Positions 35,322-43,984 of a DNA stretch of 64,000 nt are shown here, piece after piece. A model generated the notes under the pieces. The model was not told the DNA's origin, did not search any database, and worked only from the letters and a program-made list of their open reading frames with translations. Each line of letters begins with the position of its first letter. Position 1 is the first letter of the stretch. The translations under genes were made by a program, and so were the position numbers. Source of the DNA: Microbacterium telephonicum (GTDB lineage Bacteria > Actinomycetota > Actinomycetes > Actinomycetales > Microbacteriaceae); NCBI RefSeq assembly GCF_003651225.1, contig NZ_RCDB01000001.1, positions 620,001-684,000 of the forward strand, in the 5' to 3' direction.

Positions 35322-36658
35322 GCGACGGATTCGCATCACTCCAGGTGCAGCACGGCTACGTGCCCGGCACGCCGCAGAACGCGGTCGCGACCCCCATCTA
35401 CCAGACGACGGCGTACGAGTTCGCGTCGCTGCAGGACGCCGCCGACCTGTTCGCCCTGCGCAAGTCCGGCAACCTCTACAGCCGCAACGCGAACCCGACC
35501 CAGCTCGTCTTCGAGGAGCGCGTCGCCGCCCTCGAGGGCGGTCGGGCCGCGGTCGCCGTCGCGTCCGGCCAGGCCGCCGTCGCGATCGCCCTGCTCGCGC
35601 TCGCCAAGCACGGCGAGCACATCGTCGCGGCGCGGCAGCTGTACGGCGGCACCGTCGACCTGTTCCAGGAGACGTTCGCCGACTGGGGCATCGAGGTGAC
35701 CTTCGTCGACCAGGACGACCTCGACGCGTGGCGGGATGCCGCCCGCCCCACGACCCGCGCCTTCTTCGCCGAGTCGGTCACCAACCCGACCGCGCAGGTG
35801 CTCGACGTGCGCGCCGTCGCCGACATCGCCCACGCCGCCGGTGTGCCGCTCGTGATCGACAACACCGTCGCCACGCCCTACCTGCAGCGCCCCGGGGAGT
35901 TCGGCGCCGACATCGTCGTGCACTCGGCGACGAAGTACATCGGCGGGCACGGCACCTCGATGGGCGGCGTCGTCGTCGACATCGGCTCGTTCGACTTCGG
36001 CGCGCAGCCCGAGCGCTGGCCGCAGCTGACCCGCCCCTACGCCCGCATCAAGGACGTCGTGCTGTGGGAGCGGTTCGGGCCGAGCGGGCAGGCGTTCGCC
36101 GTGCTGCTGAAGACCAAATACGTGCACGACCTCGGTCCGTCACTGTCGCCGTTCAACGCCTTCCAACTGCTGCAGGGCATCGAGACGCTCGACCTGCGCA
36201 TCGCGAAGCACTCCGCATCCGCGCTGACCGTCGCGACCTTCCTCGCCGGACACCCCGAGGTCGCCGCGGTGCACCACCCCGGCGCGCCCGGCAACCCCGG
36301 CGCCGCGGCGGCGCGCACCTACCTTCCGAAGGGCGCACCCGCGGTCTTCTCGTTCGACCTCGCCACGACCGGCGACCCGGATGCCGACCGCGACCGCGTG
36401 CACCGGTTCGTCGAGGCGCTGCGCCTGGTCAAACTCGTCGCCAACATCGGCGACGCCCGCACGCTGGTCGCCCACCCGGCCTCGATGACCCACAGTCACC
36501 TCACCGACCGGCAGTTCGCCGAGGCCGGTATCTCCCGCACCACCATCCGTCTGTCGATCGGACTGGAAGACCCCGCCGACATCATCGCCGACATCGCGCA
36601 GGCGCTCGTGGCCGCCGCCCCCGTCACCGACCCCGACATCGTCGAGGTGGTCTCGTGA
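35318..36658 (+). CDS. metY: O-acetylhomoserine sulfhydrylase
   Basis: Protein of 446 residues, a PLP enzyme of the Cys/Met metabolism family. The N-terminus with QVQHGYVPGTPQNAVATPIY and the length are those of MetY (longer than MetB/MetC). Schiff-base lysine K206 lies in VVHSATKYIGGHG. It makes homocysteine from O-acetylhomoserine and sulfide, thus capturing sulfide or sulfite-derived sulfur released by the neighbouring enzymes. It is 4-bp coupled to both neighbours. No metX homologue is in the window. Confidence 0.93.
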   Translation: MSDGFASLQVQHGYVPGTPQNAVATPIYQTTAYEFASLQDAADLFALRKSGNLYSRNANPTQLVFEERVAALEGGRAAVAVASGQAAVAIALLALAKHGEHIVAARQLYGGTVDLFQETFADWGIEVTFVDQDDLDAWRDAARPTTRAFFAESVTNPTAQVLDVRAVADIAHAAGVPLVIDNTVATPYLQRPGEFGADIVVHSATKYIGGHGTSMGGVVVDIGSFDFGAQPERWPQLTRPYARIKDVVLWERFGPSGQAFAVLLKTKYVHDLGPSLSPFNAFQLLQGIETLDLRIAKHSASALTVATFLAGHPEVAAVHHPGAPGNPGAAAARTYLPKGAPAVFSFDLATTGDPDADRDRVHRFVEALRLVKLVANIGDARTLVAHPASMTHSHLTDRQFAEAGISRTTIRLSIGLEDPADIIADIAQALVAAAPVTDPDIVEVVS

Positions 36659-37710
36659 CCATCGACCTCGGATACTGGACCCCCGTCTACGGCGGATTCC
36701 TGCGCAACGTCGGCGACGAGGAGGGGATGGCGGCGACCTGGGAGTCGATCCGCGACGTGTCGGTCACCGCCGACCGGCTCGGCTTCCACACGACGCTCGT
36801 GCCCGAGCTGTACCTCAACGACCGCAAGGGTCTGGAGGCGCCGAGCCTCGAAGCATGGGCGCTGACGGCCGCGATCCTCGCGACCACGTCGCAGCTGCGC
36901 GTCATGACGGCGGTGCGACCGGGTTTCCACCTGCCCGCCGTGCTCGCGAAGACCCTCGGCACGCTCGACTCGATCGCGCCCGGACGCGTCGCCCTCAACG
37001 TCGTGGCGGCGTGGTGGGCCGAGGAGGCCCGGCAGTTCGGCGGACGCTTCACGACCCACGACGCCCGCTACGTGCAGGCGGAGGAGTTCGTGCAGGTGCT
37101 GCGCGGGCTGTGGGACCGCACGCCGTTCGATTTCGCCGGCGACTACTACGAGCTGTCGGGCACGATCGTCGAACCGAAGCCGCAGAGCCCGCCCGTCGTA
37201 TTCGCGGGCGGGGAGAGCGCCGCCGGCAAGGAGGCGATCGCACGGTTCGCCGACGCCTACGTCATGCACGGCGGCACGCTCGACGAGGTGCGCGAGAACG
37301 TCGCCGACATCACCGAGCGGTCCCTGCGCATCCACGGGCGGCCGCTGCGCGAGATCGGCATGCCGGCCTACGTCATCGTGCGCGATACCGAGGCCGAGGC
37401 GCAGCGCGAGCTCGAGCGCATCACCGCCGTCGACCCCGCCTCGCCCGGCTACGCGTCGTTCGAGCAGTTCCGGCAGAACTCGAACCTGTCGCTCGAGCTC
37501 ACCAAGCGCGAGTACTCCGTCGGCACGCGCGGGCTGCGCCCGAACCTCGTCGGCACGCCGGAACAGGTCGCCGACCGCATCCGCGCGTATGGGGAGGCGG
37601 GCATCACGCTGCTGCTCATCCAGTCCTCACCGCTGAAAGACGAACTGGAGCGCATCGCCGAGCAGGTCTTCCCGCTCGTGCCGCAGTCGCGCCTCGCCGC
37701 ATCCGTCTGA
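36655..37710 (+). CDS. LLM-class monooxygenase (SsuD/SfnG type)
   Basis: Protein of 351 residues starting at the GTG that overlaps the metY stop. Blocks LGYWTPVYGGFLRNVGDE, TAVRPGFHLPAVLAKTLGTL and ALNVVAAWWAEEARQFGG match alkanesulfonate (SsuD) and dimethylsulfone (SfnG) monooxygenases. These use FMNH2 and oxygen to split carbon-sulfur bonds, releasing sulfite. The reductase is probably the protein at 24950. Last gene of the operon; no terminator hairpin seen before the cys leader region. Confidence 0.92.
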   Translation: MTIDLGYWTPVYGGFLRNVGDEEGMAATWESIRDVSVTADRLGFHTTLVPELYLNDRKGLEAPSLEAWALTAAILATTSQLRVMTAVRPGFHLPAVLAKTLGTLDSIAPGRVALNVVAAWWAEEARQFGGRFTTHDARYVQAEEFVQVLRGLWDRTPFDFAGDYYELSGTIVEPKPQSPPVVFAGGESAAGKEAIARFADAYVMHGGTLDEVRENVADITERSLRIHGRPLREIGMPAYVIVRDTEAEAQRELERITAVDPASPGYASFEQFRQNSNLSLELTKREYSVGTRGLRPNLVGTPEQVADRIRAYGEAGITLLLIQSSPLKDELERIAEQVFPLVPQSRLAASV

Positions 37711-37765
37711 CGTGTTCTGTTACGCCCGCTTTCGTCACACAGGGACGGATGCGGGAGGCGCGGGG

Positions 37766-37771
37766 TACGGT
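37766..37771 (+). promoter_or_regulatory. -10 element TACGGT before the Cys leader peptide
   Basis: TACGGT is followed by GGCGGG and GTG, the same TANNNT-N6-start layout found at other leaderless genes in this window. Position 18 bases further upstream reads GGGACG, a weak -35. Confidence 0.55.
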
Positions 37772-37777
37772 GGCGGG

Positions 37778-37807
37778 GTGTTCCTGACCTGTCGCTGTTG
37801 TCGCTGA
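37778..37807 (+). CDS. Cysteine-rich leader peptide MFLTCRCCR
   Basis: A nine-codon ORF, GTG to TGA, encodes M-F-L-T-C-R-C-C-R with three TGT Cys codons in its last five. It ends 76 bp before cysK and is probably leaderless (TACGGT, six bases, GTG). Short polycysteine upstream ORFs that are leaderless and attenuate downstream cysteine genes when charged Cys-tRNA is scarce or abundant are known from mycobacteria and other actinobacteria. Two hairpins follow (37806-37821 and 37843-37864), as needed for attenuation. It is too short for standard gene finders. Confidence 0.75.
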   Translation: MFLTCRCCR

Positions 37808-37864
37808 GTGCTCCGGCACTCCTTCGACGACCCGACAGATCCGCCGTGCCTCTGCGCGCACGGC
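37806..37864 (+). promoter_or_regulatory. Two hairpins of a putative cysteine attenuator
   Basis: Hairpin 1: GAGTGC-TCCG-GCACTC (37806-37821) begins inside the leader stop codon, so a ribosome stalled at the Cys codons would block it. Hairpin 2: GCCGTGC and GCACGGC (37843-37864) with an 8-base loop lies just upstream of AGGACC and the cysK start. Whether control is transcriptional or translational cannot be told. Confidence 0.5.
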
Positions 37865-37883
37865 CACACCCTCAGGACCCCTC

Positions 37884-38864
37884 ATGCGCTACGCGTCGCA
37901 CATCGCCGACCTCGTCGGCAACACCCCGCTCGTCCGTCTGAACGCCGTCACGGACGGCATCCGCGCCACCGTGCTCGCCAAGGTCGAGTACTTCAACCCG
38001 GGCGGCTCCGCCAAGGACCGCATCGCCCGGGGCATCATCGACGCCGCCGAGCGTGACGGCCTGCTGAAGCCGGGCGGCACGATCGTCGAGCCGACCAGCG
38101 GCAACACCGGCGTCGGTCTCGCGCTGGTCGCCCTGCAGCGCGGCTACCGCATGGTCTTCGTCGTGCCCGACAAGTTCGCCGGCGAGAAGATGGCCGTGCT
38201 GCGCGCGTACGGGGCTGAGGTCGTCGTCACGCCCACGAGCGTGCCGCCCGAGCACCCCGACTCGTACTACAGCGTCTCCGACCGTCTCGCGCGCGAGATC
38301 CCGGGCGCGTTCAAGCCGAACCAGTTCGCGAACCTCAACGGCCCGCGTGGCCACTACGAGACGACCGGGCCCGAGGTATGGCGCGACACCGACGGGCGTG
38401 TCACGCACCTCGTCGCCGGGATCGGCACGGGCGGCACGATCAGCGGCACCGGGCGCTTCCTCAAGGAGGCGTCCGCGGGCGAGGTCGTCGTCGTCGGGGC
38501 CGACCCGGAAGGGTCCATCTACTCCGGCGGGCCGCTGCACGGCTACCTCGTCGAGGGCGTCGGCGAGGACTTCTACCCCGACACGTTCGATCCCGCCGTC
38601 GTCGACCGCTACGAACGGGTGTCTGACGCCGAGAGCTTCGCCATGACGCGCCGACTCGCCCGCGAGGAGGGACTGCTCGTCGGCGGATCCAGCGGCATGG
38701 CGGTCGTCGCGGCGCTGCGTACCGCCCGCACCCTTCCCGACGACGCCGTCGTCGTGGTCGTCCTCCCCGACCACGGCCGCGGCTACCTCTCCAAGCTCTA
38801 CGACGACACGTGGCTCACCGCCCACGGCATCCCCCTCACCCCCTCGACAGGAGTCTCCGCATGA
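37884..38864 (+). CDS. Cysteine synthase / cystathionine beta-synthase-like PLP enzyme
   Basis: Protein of 326 residues. PLP lysine K44 is in GGSAKDRIA; EPTSGNTGVGLALVA and GIGTGGTISGTGRFLKEA are the substrate and phosphate loops. The reading VEYFNPGGSAKDR and its pairing with the next gene resemble actinobacterial cystathionine beta-synthases, but the C-terminal CBS domains are absent. It may therefore make cysteine from O-acetylserine or cystathionine from serine and homocysteine. The start of the next gene overlaps its stop, a MccA/MccB-like pair. Controlled by the Cys leader upstream. Confidence 0.9.
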   Translation: MRYASHIADLVGNTPLVRLNAVTDGIRATVLAKVEYFNPGGSAKDRIARGIIDAAERDGLLKPGGTIVEPTSGNTGVGLALVALQRGYRMVFVVPDKFAGEKMAVLRAYGAEVVVTPTSVPPEHPDSYYSVSDRLAREIPGAFKPNQFANLNGPRGHYETTGPEVWRDTDGRVTHLVAGIGTGGTISGTGRFLKEASAGEVVVVGADPEGSIYSGGPLHGYLVEGVGEDFYPDTFDPAVVDRYERVSDAESFAMTRRLAREEGLLVGGSSGMAVVAALRTARTLPDDAVVVVVLPDHGRGYLSKLYDDTWLTAHGIPLTPSTGVSA

Positions 38865-40012
38865 CCGTCCCCGCCACCCGCTTCGCGAGCCTCGCCGTCC
38901 ACGCCGGTCAGGATTTCGACCCGACGACCGGTGCCGTCATCCCGCCCGTGCACTTCTCCACGACGTATGCCCAGGACGGCATCGGCGGGCTGCGGGGCGG
39001 CTACGAGTACGGGCGCAGCGGCAACCCGACCCGCACGGCGCTGCAGACCCAGCTCGCCGCGATCGAGGGCGGAGCCCACGCGTTCTCGTTCGCGTCGGGC
39101 CTGGCCGCCGAGGACACGCTGCTGCGTGCCGTGCTCGCACCGGGCGACGAGGTTCTGCTCGGCAACGACGTCTATGGCGGCACCCACCGCCTGCTCGCGC
39201 GGGTGCTGGGCCCGTGGGGCGTCTCGCTGCGGGTCGTCGACATGAGCGATCCGGATGCCGTCCGCGCCGCCGTCGCCGAGCGCGCGCCCCGCATCCTCTG
39301 GGTCGAGACGCCGTCCAACCCGCTGCTGCGCATCACCGACATCGCCGGGCTCGCCGCAATCGGGCACGCCGCGGGCGCGCTCGTCGTCGTCGACAACACG
39401 TTCGCGACCCCGGCCCTGCAGCAGCCGCTCGCCCTCGGCGCCGACGTCGTCGTGCACTCCACGACCAAATACCTCGGCGGGCACTCCGACGTCGTGGGCG
39501 GCGCGCTCGTGCTCAACGAGAACGCCCTCGCCGAGAAGATCGGGTTCCTGCAGTACGCCGTCGGCGCGGTGTCGGGTCCGCTCGACGCGTGGCTCACGAC
39601 CCGCGGCATCAAGACGCTCGCGGTGCGCATGCAGCGGCACAGTGAGAATGCGGCATCCGTCGCGGCATTCCTCGAGGGGCATGAGCGAGTCGCCCGCGTG
39701 TACTACCCGGGGCTCGCCTCGCATCCCGGGCACGAGCTGGCGGCGCGGCAGATGTCGGCGTTCGGCGGCATCGTGGCGGTCGCGCTCGAATCGGGGGAGG
39801 CCGCGCGGCGCTTCGCCGAGGCGACGCGGGTCTTCCAGCTGGCGGAGTCGCTGGGCGGCGTCGAGTCGCTCGTGAACTATCCCGACGCCATGACCCACGC
39901 CTCGGTGCGCGGCACCGAGGCGGCCGTGCCGGTCGAGATCGTGCGGCTGTCGGTCGGCATCGAAGACGCCGCGGACCTGCTCGAGGACCTCGAGCAGGCA
40001 TTGCGCGTCTGA
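38861..40012 (+). CDS. Cystathionine gamma-lyase / gamma-synthase
   Basis: Protein of 383 residues, PLP-dependent Cys/Met metabolism family, the length of MetB/CGL. Schiff-base lysine K203 is in VVHSTTKYLGGHSDVVGG; conserved blocks are YEYGRSGNPTR and SLGGVESLVNYPDAMTHAS. With the preceding CBS-like enzyme it can convert homocysteine to cysteine (reverse transsulfuration), or run forward as gamma-synthase; sequence alone does not decide. 4-bp overlap with the previous gene. Confidence 0.93.
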   Translation: MTVPATRFASLAVHAGQDFDPTTGAVIPPVHFSTTYAQDGIGGLRGGYEYGRSGNPTRTALQTQLAAIEGGAHAFSFASGLAAEDTLLRAVLAPGDEVLLGNDVYGGTHRLLARVLGPWGVSLRVVDMSDPDAVRAAVAERAPRILWVETPSNPLLRITDIAGLAAIGHAAGALVVVDNTFATPALQQPLALGADVVVHSTTKYLGGHSDVVGGALVLNENALAEKIGFLQYAVGAVSGPLDAWLTTRGIKTLAVRMQRHSENAASVAAFLEGHERVARVYYPGLASHPGHELAARQMSAFGGIVAVALESGEAARRFAEATRVFQLAESLGGVESLVNYPDAMTHASVRGTEAAVPVEIVRLSVGIEDAADLLEDLEQALRV

Positions 40013-40044
40013 GCCGCGCGCGCCGTGCGCTCGGGCCCGTGCGC

Positions 40045-40115
40045 CCGGGAGGAGATCTGCGTTCGGGAGGGCCGCTGCGCCGCGGGAGACCTCCTGAGTG
40101 CACATCTCCTCCCGG
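40045..40115. repeat. Long extragenic palindrome, family C
   Basis: CCGGGAGGAGATCTGC on the left and GCACATCTCCTCCCGG on the right enclose about 40 bases that include TTCGGGAGGG. It lies between the cystathionine gene and the Gfo/Idh gene. It shares GGAGATCTGC with the element at 41168. Confidence 0.8.
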
Positions 40116-40172
40116 ATGCACGGCAGCGGCGGCGCCCCGCGGCGGCGACGGCGGGCCGGATACGGTGGAGGC

Positions 40173-41144
40173 ATGACTGATCTGGCCCGATGGGCGGTTC
40201 TGGGTCCCGGCGGCATCTCGGGCGATTTCGTCGCCGCCCTCCCGAATGCGACGCGCGGCGTGCTGCACGCCGTCGGCAGCCGCGACGCCGCGCGGGCGCG
40301 GGCGTTCGCCGACGCGCACGGCGCCCCCGTCGCGGGCACCTACGACGAGATCCTCGCGCGCGACGACGTCGACGCCGTCTACATCGGCACCGTGCACACC
40401 AGCCATGCCGAGCTCGCCCACGCGGCCCTGGATGCGGGCAAGGCGGTGCTGTGCGAGAAGCCGCTGACCACGACCCCTGCCGACACGGATGCCGTGCTGG
40501 CGCACGCGGCGCGCGTCGGGCTTCCCGTCGTCGAGGCCTTCAAATACCGCTTCGGCCCGTTCCCGGACCTGCTCCGCGAACTCGTCGCCGGCGGCGCACT
40601 CGGCGAGATCCTCGAGATCGAGGCGAGCCTCGGCTTCGCCGCAGGCGAGCGCACCGGCCGGCTGTTCGACCCCGAGACGGCCGGAGGCGCGATCCTCGAC
40701 GTCGGCTGCTACCCGGTCTCGCTCGCCGTCGGCATCGCGGCCGCTGCGGGGCGTGACGGTGCCCGGATCGTCTCGGCCCAGGGTGTCGTCGACGCCGTCG
40801 ACGAGCAGGCCGACGCCGAACTCGACCTCGGCGGCATCACCGCCCGCATCCGCTGCGCCATCACCGCCGAGACGCCGCGGCGCGCGGTCATCCGCGGCAC
40901 GGCGGGGATCCTCGACATCCCGAACGTGTGGGGGAGCCGCGTGGACTCCACGGCCGAGGCCACCCTCATCCGCCCCGACGGGTCCCGCGAAGAGCTGCGC
41001 ACCACCACGGTGAGCCCGATGGCGGCCGAGGCGGATGCCACGATCGCGGCCCTCCGCGACGGCCGCACCGAAGCCCCCGAGATGCCGTGGGCGCAGACCC
41101 GCACGATCGCCCGCCTCCTCGAGGACTGGCGCGCCGCCCTCTGA
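40173..41144 (+). CDS. Gfo/Idh/MocA-family oxidoreductase
   Basis: Protein of 323 residues. An N-terminal Rossmann fold (WAVLGPGGISGDFVAAL) binds NAD(P); the catalytic-region signature is CEKPLTTTPADTDAV and the C-terminal domain carries FDPETAGGAILDVGCYPVS, resembling trans-dihydrodiol/D-xylose dehydrogenases. Substrate is likely a sugar or polyol. It stands alone between two long palindromes, with TACGGT plus six bases before ATG (leaderless type). A link with the xylose genes is possible but not shown. Confidence 0.9.
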   Translation: MTDLARWAVLGPGGISGDFVAALPNATRGVLHAVGSRDAARARAFADAHGAPVAGTYDEILARDDVDAVYIGTVHTSHAELAHAALDAGKAVLCEKPLTTTPADTDAVLAHAARVGLPVVEAFKYRFGPFPDLLRELVAGGALGEILEIEASLGFAAGERTGRLFDPETAGGAILDVGCYPVSLAVGIAAAAGRDGARIVSAQGVVDAVDEQADAELDLGGITARIRCAITAETPRRAVIRGTAGILDIPNVWGSRVDSTAEATLIRPDGSREELRTTTVSPMAAEADATIAALRDGRTEAPEMPWAQTRTIARLLEDWRAAL

Positions 41145-41167
41145 CCCCGCCGTTGCCGCGCGTTTCG

Positions 41168-41231
41168 TCGGAGATCTGCAGTTCTTCGGACGGATCCGCG
41201 TCGCAGCATCCGAAGCACTGCAGATCTCCGA
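41168..41231. repeat. Long extragenic palindrome, family C
   Basis: TCGGAGATCTGCAGT and CTTCGGA on the left are mirrored by TCCGAAG and ACTGCAGATCTCCGA on the right. It fills the 123-bp gap between the converging Gfo/Idh gene and the acyltransferase fusion and could terminate both transcripts. Confidence 0.85.
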
Positions 41232-41267
41232 AGCTGTGCGTGCGCCGCGGATGCTGCGCCCCGGGCG

Positions 41268-42884
41268 TCAGCGCGGCGCGGCGGCGGGCTCGGGGCGGTG
41301 CACGCCGCGGGGCCGGTAGCCCAGCGCGTCGGCGCAGCCCAGCAGGTCGGCGAGGTACCAGATGATCGCGAGCCACATCTCGGTGCCCTGCAGTCCGGGC
41401 TCACCCGCGACCTGGAACGCGAATCCGGCGCCGGGGTGCCATCGGCCGAGCGCGCCGTCGAGGAAGGTCCTGGCGAGCGCCCGCACCTCCTCGGTGCGGT
41501 GGCCCGTGTCGCGCGTGAGCCACAGCGGATGGGCGACGTCGAGCACGTTGCACGCGTCGAGACGGTCGGAGGTGAACCAGCGGGGGTCGCGGGCATGCGC
41601 GAGCACCGTGTCGACGACGCGCTGCGGATACGCGACCGGGATGCCGAACTGCGCGACCGTGCCGCGGCTCGCGCGGTAGAACCCGTTGACCAGCTGCAGG
41701 TCGCCCGCCCCGGGGGCCGACCGGCCCCACATCCCGGTGCGCGGATCGGCGCGTGTCGCGAGCCACCCGAACAGGGTCTCGGCCCACCCGGCGGGCACGT
41801 CGTCGCCGCGTTCCCGCGTCCACCGCAGGGCGGTGCCGAGCGCGTCGGTCCAGTGGCCCGCGTGCCAGGCCTCGCCGTCCCACGGCAGGGCGTCGAGCCG
41901 CGCGACCAGCTCGGCGGGGGACCCGTCGGTGACGAGGCGGAGCGGATGCGGGAAGCCCGCGCCGAGCAGGTCGAGCGCGTAGCCGACGCACAGCACGTGG
42001 TACGCGGCATCCGGGTCGTCCGCGGCGAGCGGGACGACGTCGCCGGCGGCGTCCAACGCGCCGACGCGACCGGTGCGAGGATCCTGCCACGACGCGAGCA
42101 GGCGCGTCGCATCGGGCAGACGGGCGGGCTCGCCGCCCTGCAGCAGGTCGGCGAGTTCGACCGCATCGCACTGCGCCCGCACCGTCGGCGCCGCACCGGG
42201 CCGGTCGGCGAACAGTCCCACCGCCGCACTCCAGGCGCGCTCGAGCACCGCGTCGGCGTCACCGCGCACCACGTCGCCGAACGCCGCGAGCCGCGCGCGC
42301 AGCGACCCGACGGGCGCCGGCGCGGGCACCCGCCACTTCAGGATGCGGGCCGGGTTGCCGCCGACGACGGCGCCGGGCGGCACGTCCTTCGTGACGACGG
42401 CGCCGGCGGCGAGAACGGCGCGGGAGCCCACCGTGACGCCGTCGAGCACGACGACGTGCGAGCCGATCCATACGTCGTCGCCGATGCGGATGCCGCGCGA
42501 GACGAGCGGCTGGCTGCGCACCTCGAGGTCGGGGTCGCTCATCGTGTGGTTGAAGCCGAGGATCGACGTGTGCGCGCCGATGCGCGTCGCGTCGCCGATG
42601 ACGACGTCGCCGCGCACGACCGTGTACGGGTTGACGCTCACGTCGCGCCCGATCGCGACCTCGCCGGTGACGTAGGCGCCGGCGGCGACGTAACTCCGGT
42701 CGCCGAGGACGAGGGCGTCGGCATCCACCGAGGCGAGGTCCGAGACGAAGCAGTCCGCGCCGAAGCGCCACTGCGGATGCTGCGCGAGCAGCTCCTGCTG
42801 CGCGGCGCGCTGCCTCCCGCGGGCAGCGTCGTCGGCGCGCGACCAGAAGTCCCACGGCGAGTGCTGGAACGGGTCGACGGTCAT
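41268..42884 (-). CDS. Acyltransferase (left-handed beta-helix) fused to an alpha/alpha-toroid domain
   Basis: Protein of 538 residues. Residues about 50-185 carry hexapeptide repeats (ALVLGDRSYVAAGAYVTGEV, later GVTVGSRAVLAAGAVVTKDV) of a galactoside/maltose-O-acetyltransferase-like fold, with HTMSD supplying the catalytic His region and PPGAVVGGNPARILKW ending it. Residues about 200-538 are helical and Trp-rich (AWHAGHWTDALGTALRWTRE, NGFYRASRGTVAQFGIPVAY) and look like an alpha/alpha-toroid as in glycan-processing proteins. The start overlaps the regulator stop (ATGA). I know of no established function for this combination; acetyl transfer to or from the imported uronide is a guess. Confidence 0.75.
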   Translation of the reverse strand: MTVDPFQHSPWDFWSRADDAARGRQRAAQQELLAQHPQWRFGADCFVSDLASVDADALVLGDRSYVAAGAYVTGEVAIGRDVSVNPYTVVRGDVVIGDATRIGAHTSILGFNHTMSDPDLEVRSQPLVSRGIRIGDDVWIGSHVVVLDGVTVGSRAVLAAGAVVTKDVPPGAVVGGNPARILKWRVPAPAPVGSLRARLAAFGDVVRGDADAVLERAWSAAVGLFADRPGAAPTVRAQCDAVELADLLQGGEPARLPDATRLLASWQDPRTGRVGALDAAGDVVPLAADDPDAAYHVLCVGYALDLLGAGFPHPLRLVTDGSPAELVARLDALPWDGEAWHAGHWTDALGTALRWTRERGDDVPAGWAETLFGWLATRADPRTGMWGRSAPGAGDLQLVNGFYRASRGTVAQFGIPVAYPQRVVDTVLAHARDPRWFTSDRLDACNVLDVAHPLWLTRDTGHRTEEVRALARTFLDGALGRWHPGAGFAFQVAGEPGLQGTEMWLAIIWYLADLLGCADALGYRPRGVHRPEPAAAPR

Positions 42885-43984
42885 GTCGCGCGCGGCGCGG
42901 CCGTCGATTCGCGGATGACGAGCCGCGGGCTCAGGTGCACCCGCCGTGCGGCACGGTCGGGGTGGGCGATGCGCCCCGCGAGCAGTTCGACGGCGGCGTG
43001 ACCGACGGTCTTGCGCGGCGGGCTGATCGCGGTGAGGGCGGGCGTGAACAGCTGCGCCACCTCGTCGTCGTACGCGATGATCGACAGGTCGCGCGGCACC
43101 GAGATGCCCCGGTTGAGCGCGAGGTCGACGACCGCCATCGCCTCGGGGTCGGAGTGCACCAGCAGCGCGGTGATGCCGGCGTCGAGCACGGAGTCGAGGG
43201 CCGCGTCGACGGATGCCGAGAAGTCCGGGCTCGACCGGTCGGGCAGCGCGTGCTCGAGATGACGTGCGGGGCTCAGCCCGAGGTCGGTGCACGCGGCGTG
43301 CCAGCCGGCGGCGATCTTGCGCGACGTGGGGGAGTTGCGCGAGAGCACGAGTCCGACGCGGCGATGGCCGAGGTGCGCGAGATGACGGGCGGCCAGCGCG
43401 CCGCCGAGGGCGTGGTCGGTCGTGACCGATTCGACCGGTTCGGCGGAGGGCAGGATCACGGCGTCGCGCTCGACGAGCACGAACGGCACGCGCGATCCCG
43501 CGAGCCACTGGATGACGTCCTGCGCGTGCGGGGTGTCGGTGTTGGGCGCGACGATCAGGCCGCCGAGCTTCTCGCTGGCGACGAGACGCTCGAGCACGGG
43601 ACGCTCGTCCTGCAGCTCGTACGAGGCGCCGCGCAGCAGGATCTTGAAGCCGCGCGCGTTCGCCTCGGCCTCCATACCGCGGATGACGCCCGGCCAGTAG
43701 TAGTTCAGCGACGGGACGAGCACCGCGATCGCGCCCTCACCGGCGGCGGGGGCGCCGGCATCCGCGGGGGACGCGCCGCCCTCGGGCGGCACCGCCCCGC
43801 CGTGCACGCGCTGCAGCAGCCCCTCCTTCTCCATCTGGGCGAGGTCGCGGCGCAGCGTCACGGGGGCGACATCCAGGTCGTCGACGAGCTGGGCGATGCG
43901 CACGACGCCGTCGCGCGCGAGCGCGGCCAGCACGTGGGCGCGGCGTTCCGCGCCCAGCAGGGCGGGCGGGTTCTGGTCGGTCAT
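42881..43984 (-). CDS. DeoR-type HTH fused to LacI-type sensor domain
   Basis: Protein of 367 residues. The N-terminus (ERRAHVLAALARDGVVRIAQ, VTLRRDLAQMEKEGLLQRVHGG) is a DeoR winged helix; from residue 85 a LacI/GalR periplasmic-binding-like domain follows (IAVLVPSLNYYWPGVIRGME, DLSIIAYDDEVAQLFTPALT). It is coupled by 4-bp overlaps between the heparinase-like gene and the acyltransferase fusion. DeoR factors often bind direct repeats; CGATCA repeated with a 10-bp period at 45981-45996 in the divergent gap is a candidate site. It probably controls both uronide operons. Confidence 0.9.
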   Translation of the reverse strand: MTDQNPPALLGAERRAHVLAALARDGVVRIAQLVDDLDVAPVTLRRDLAQMEKEGLLQRVHGGAVPPEGGASPADAGAPAAGEGAIAVLVPSLNYYWPGVIRGMEAEANARGFKILLRGASYELQDERPVLERLVASEKLGGLIVAPNTDTPHAQDVIQWLAGSRVPFVLVERDAVILPSAEPVESVTTDHALGGALAARHLAHLGHRRVGLVLSRNSPTSRKIAAGWHAACTDLGLSPARHLEHALPDRSSPDFSASVDAALDSVLDAGITALLVHSDPEAMAVVDLALNRGISVPRDLSIIAYDDEVAQLFTPALTAISPPRKTVGHAAVELLAGRIAHPDRAARRVHLSPRLVIRESTAAPRAT

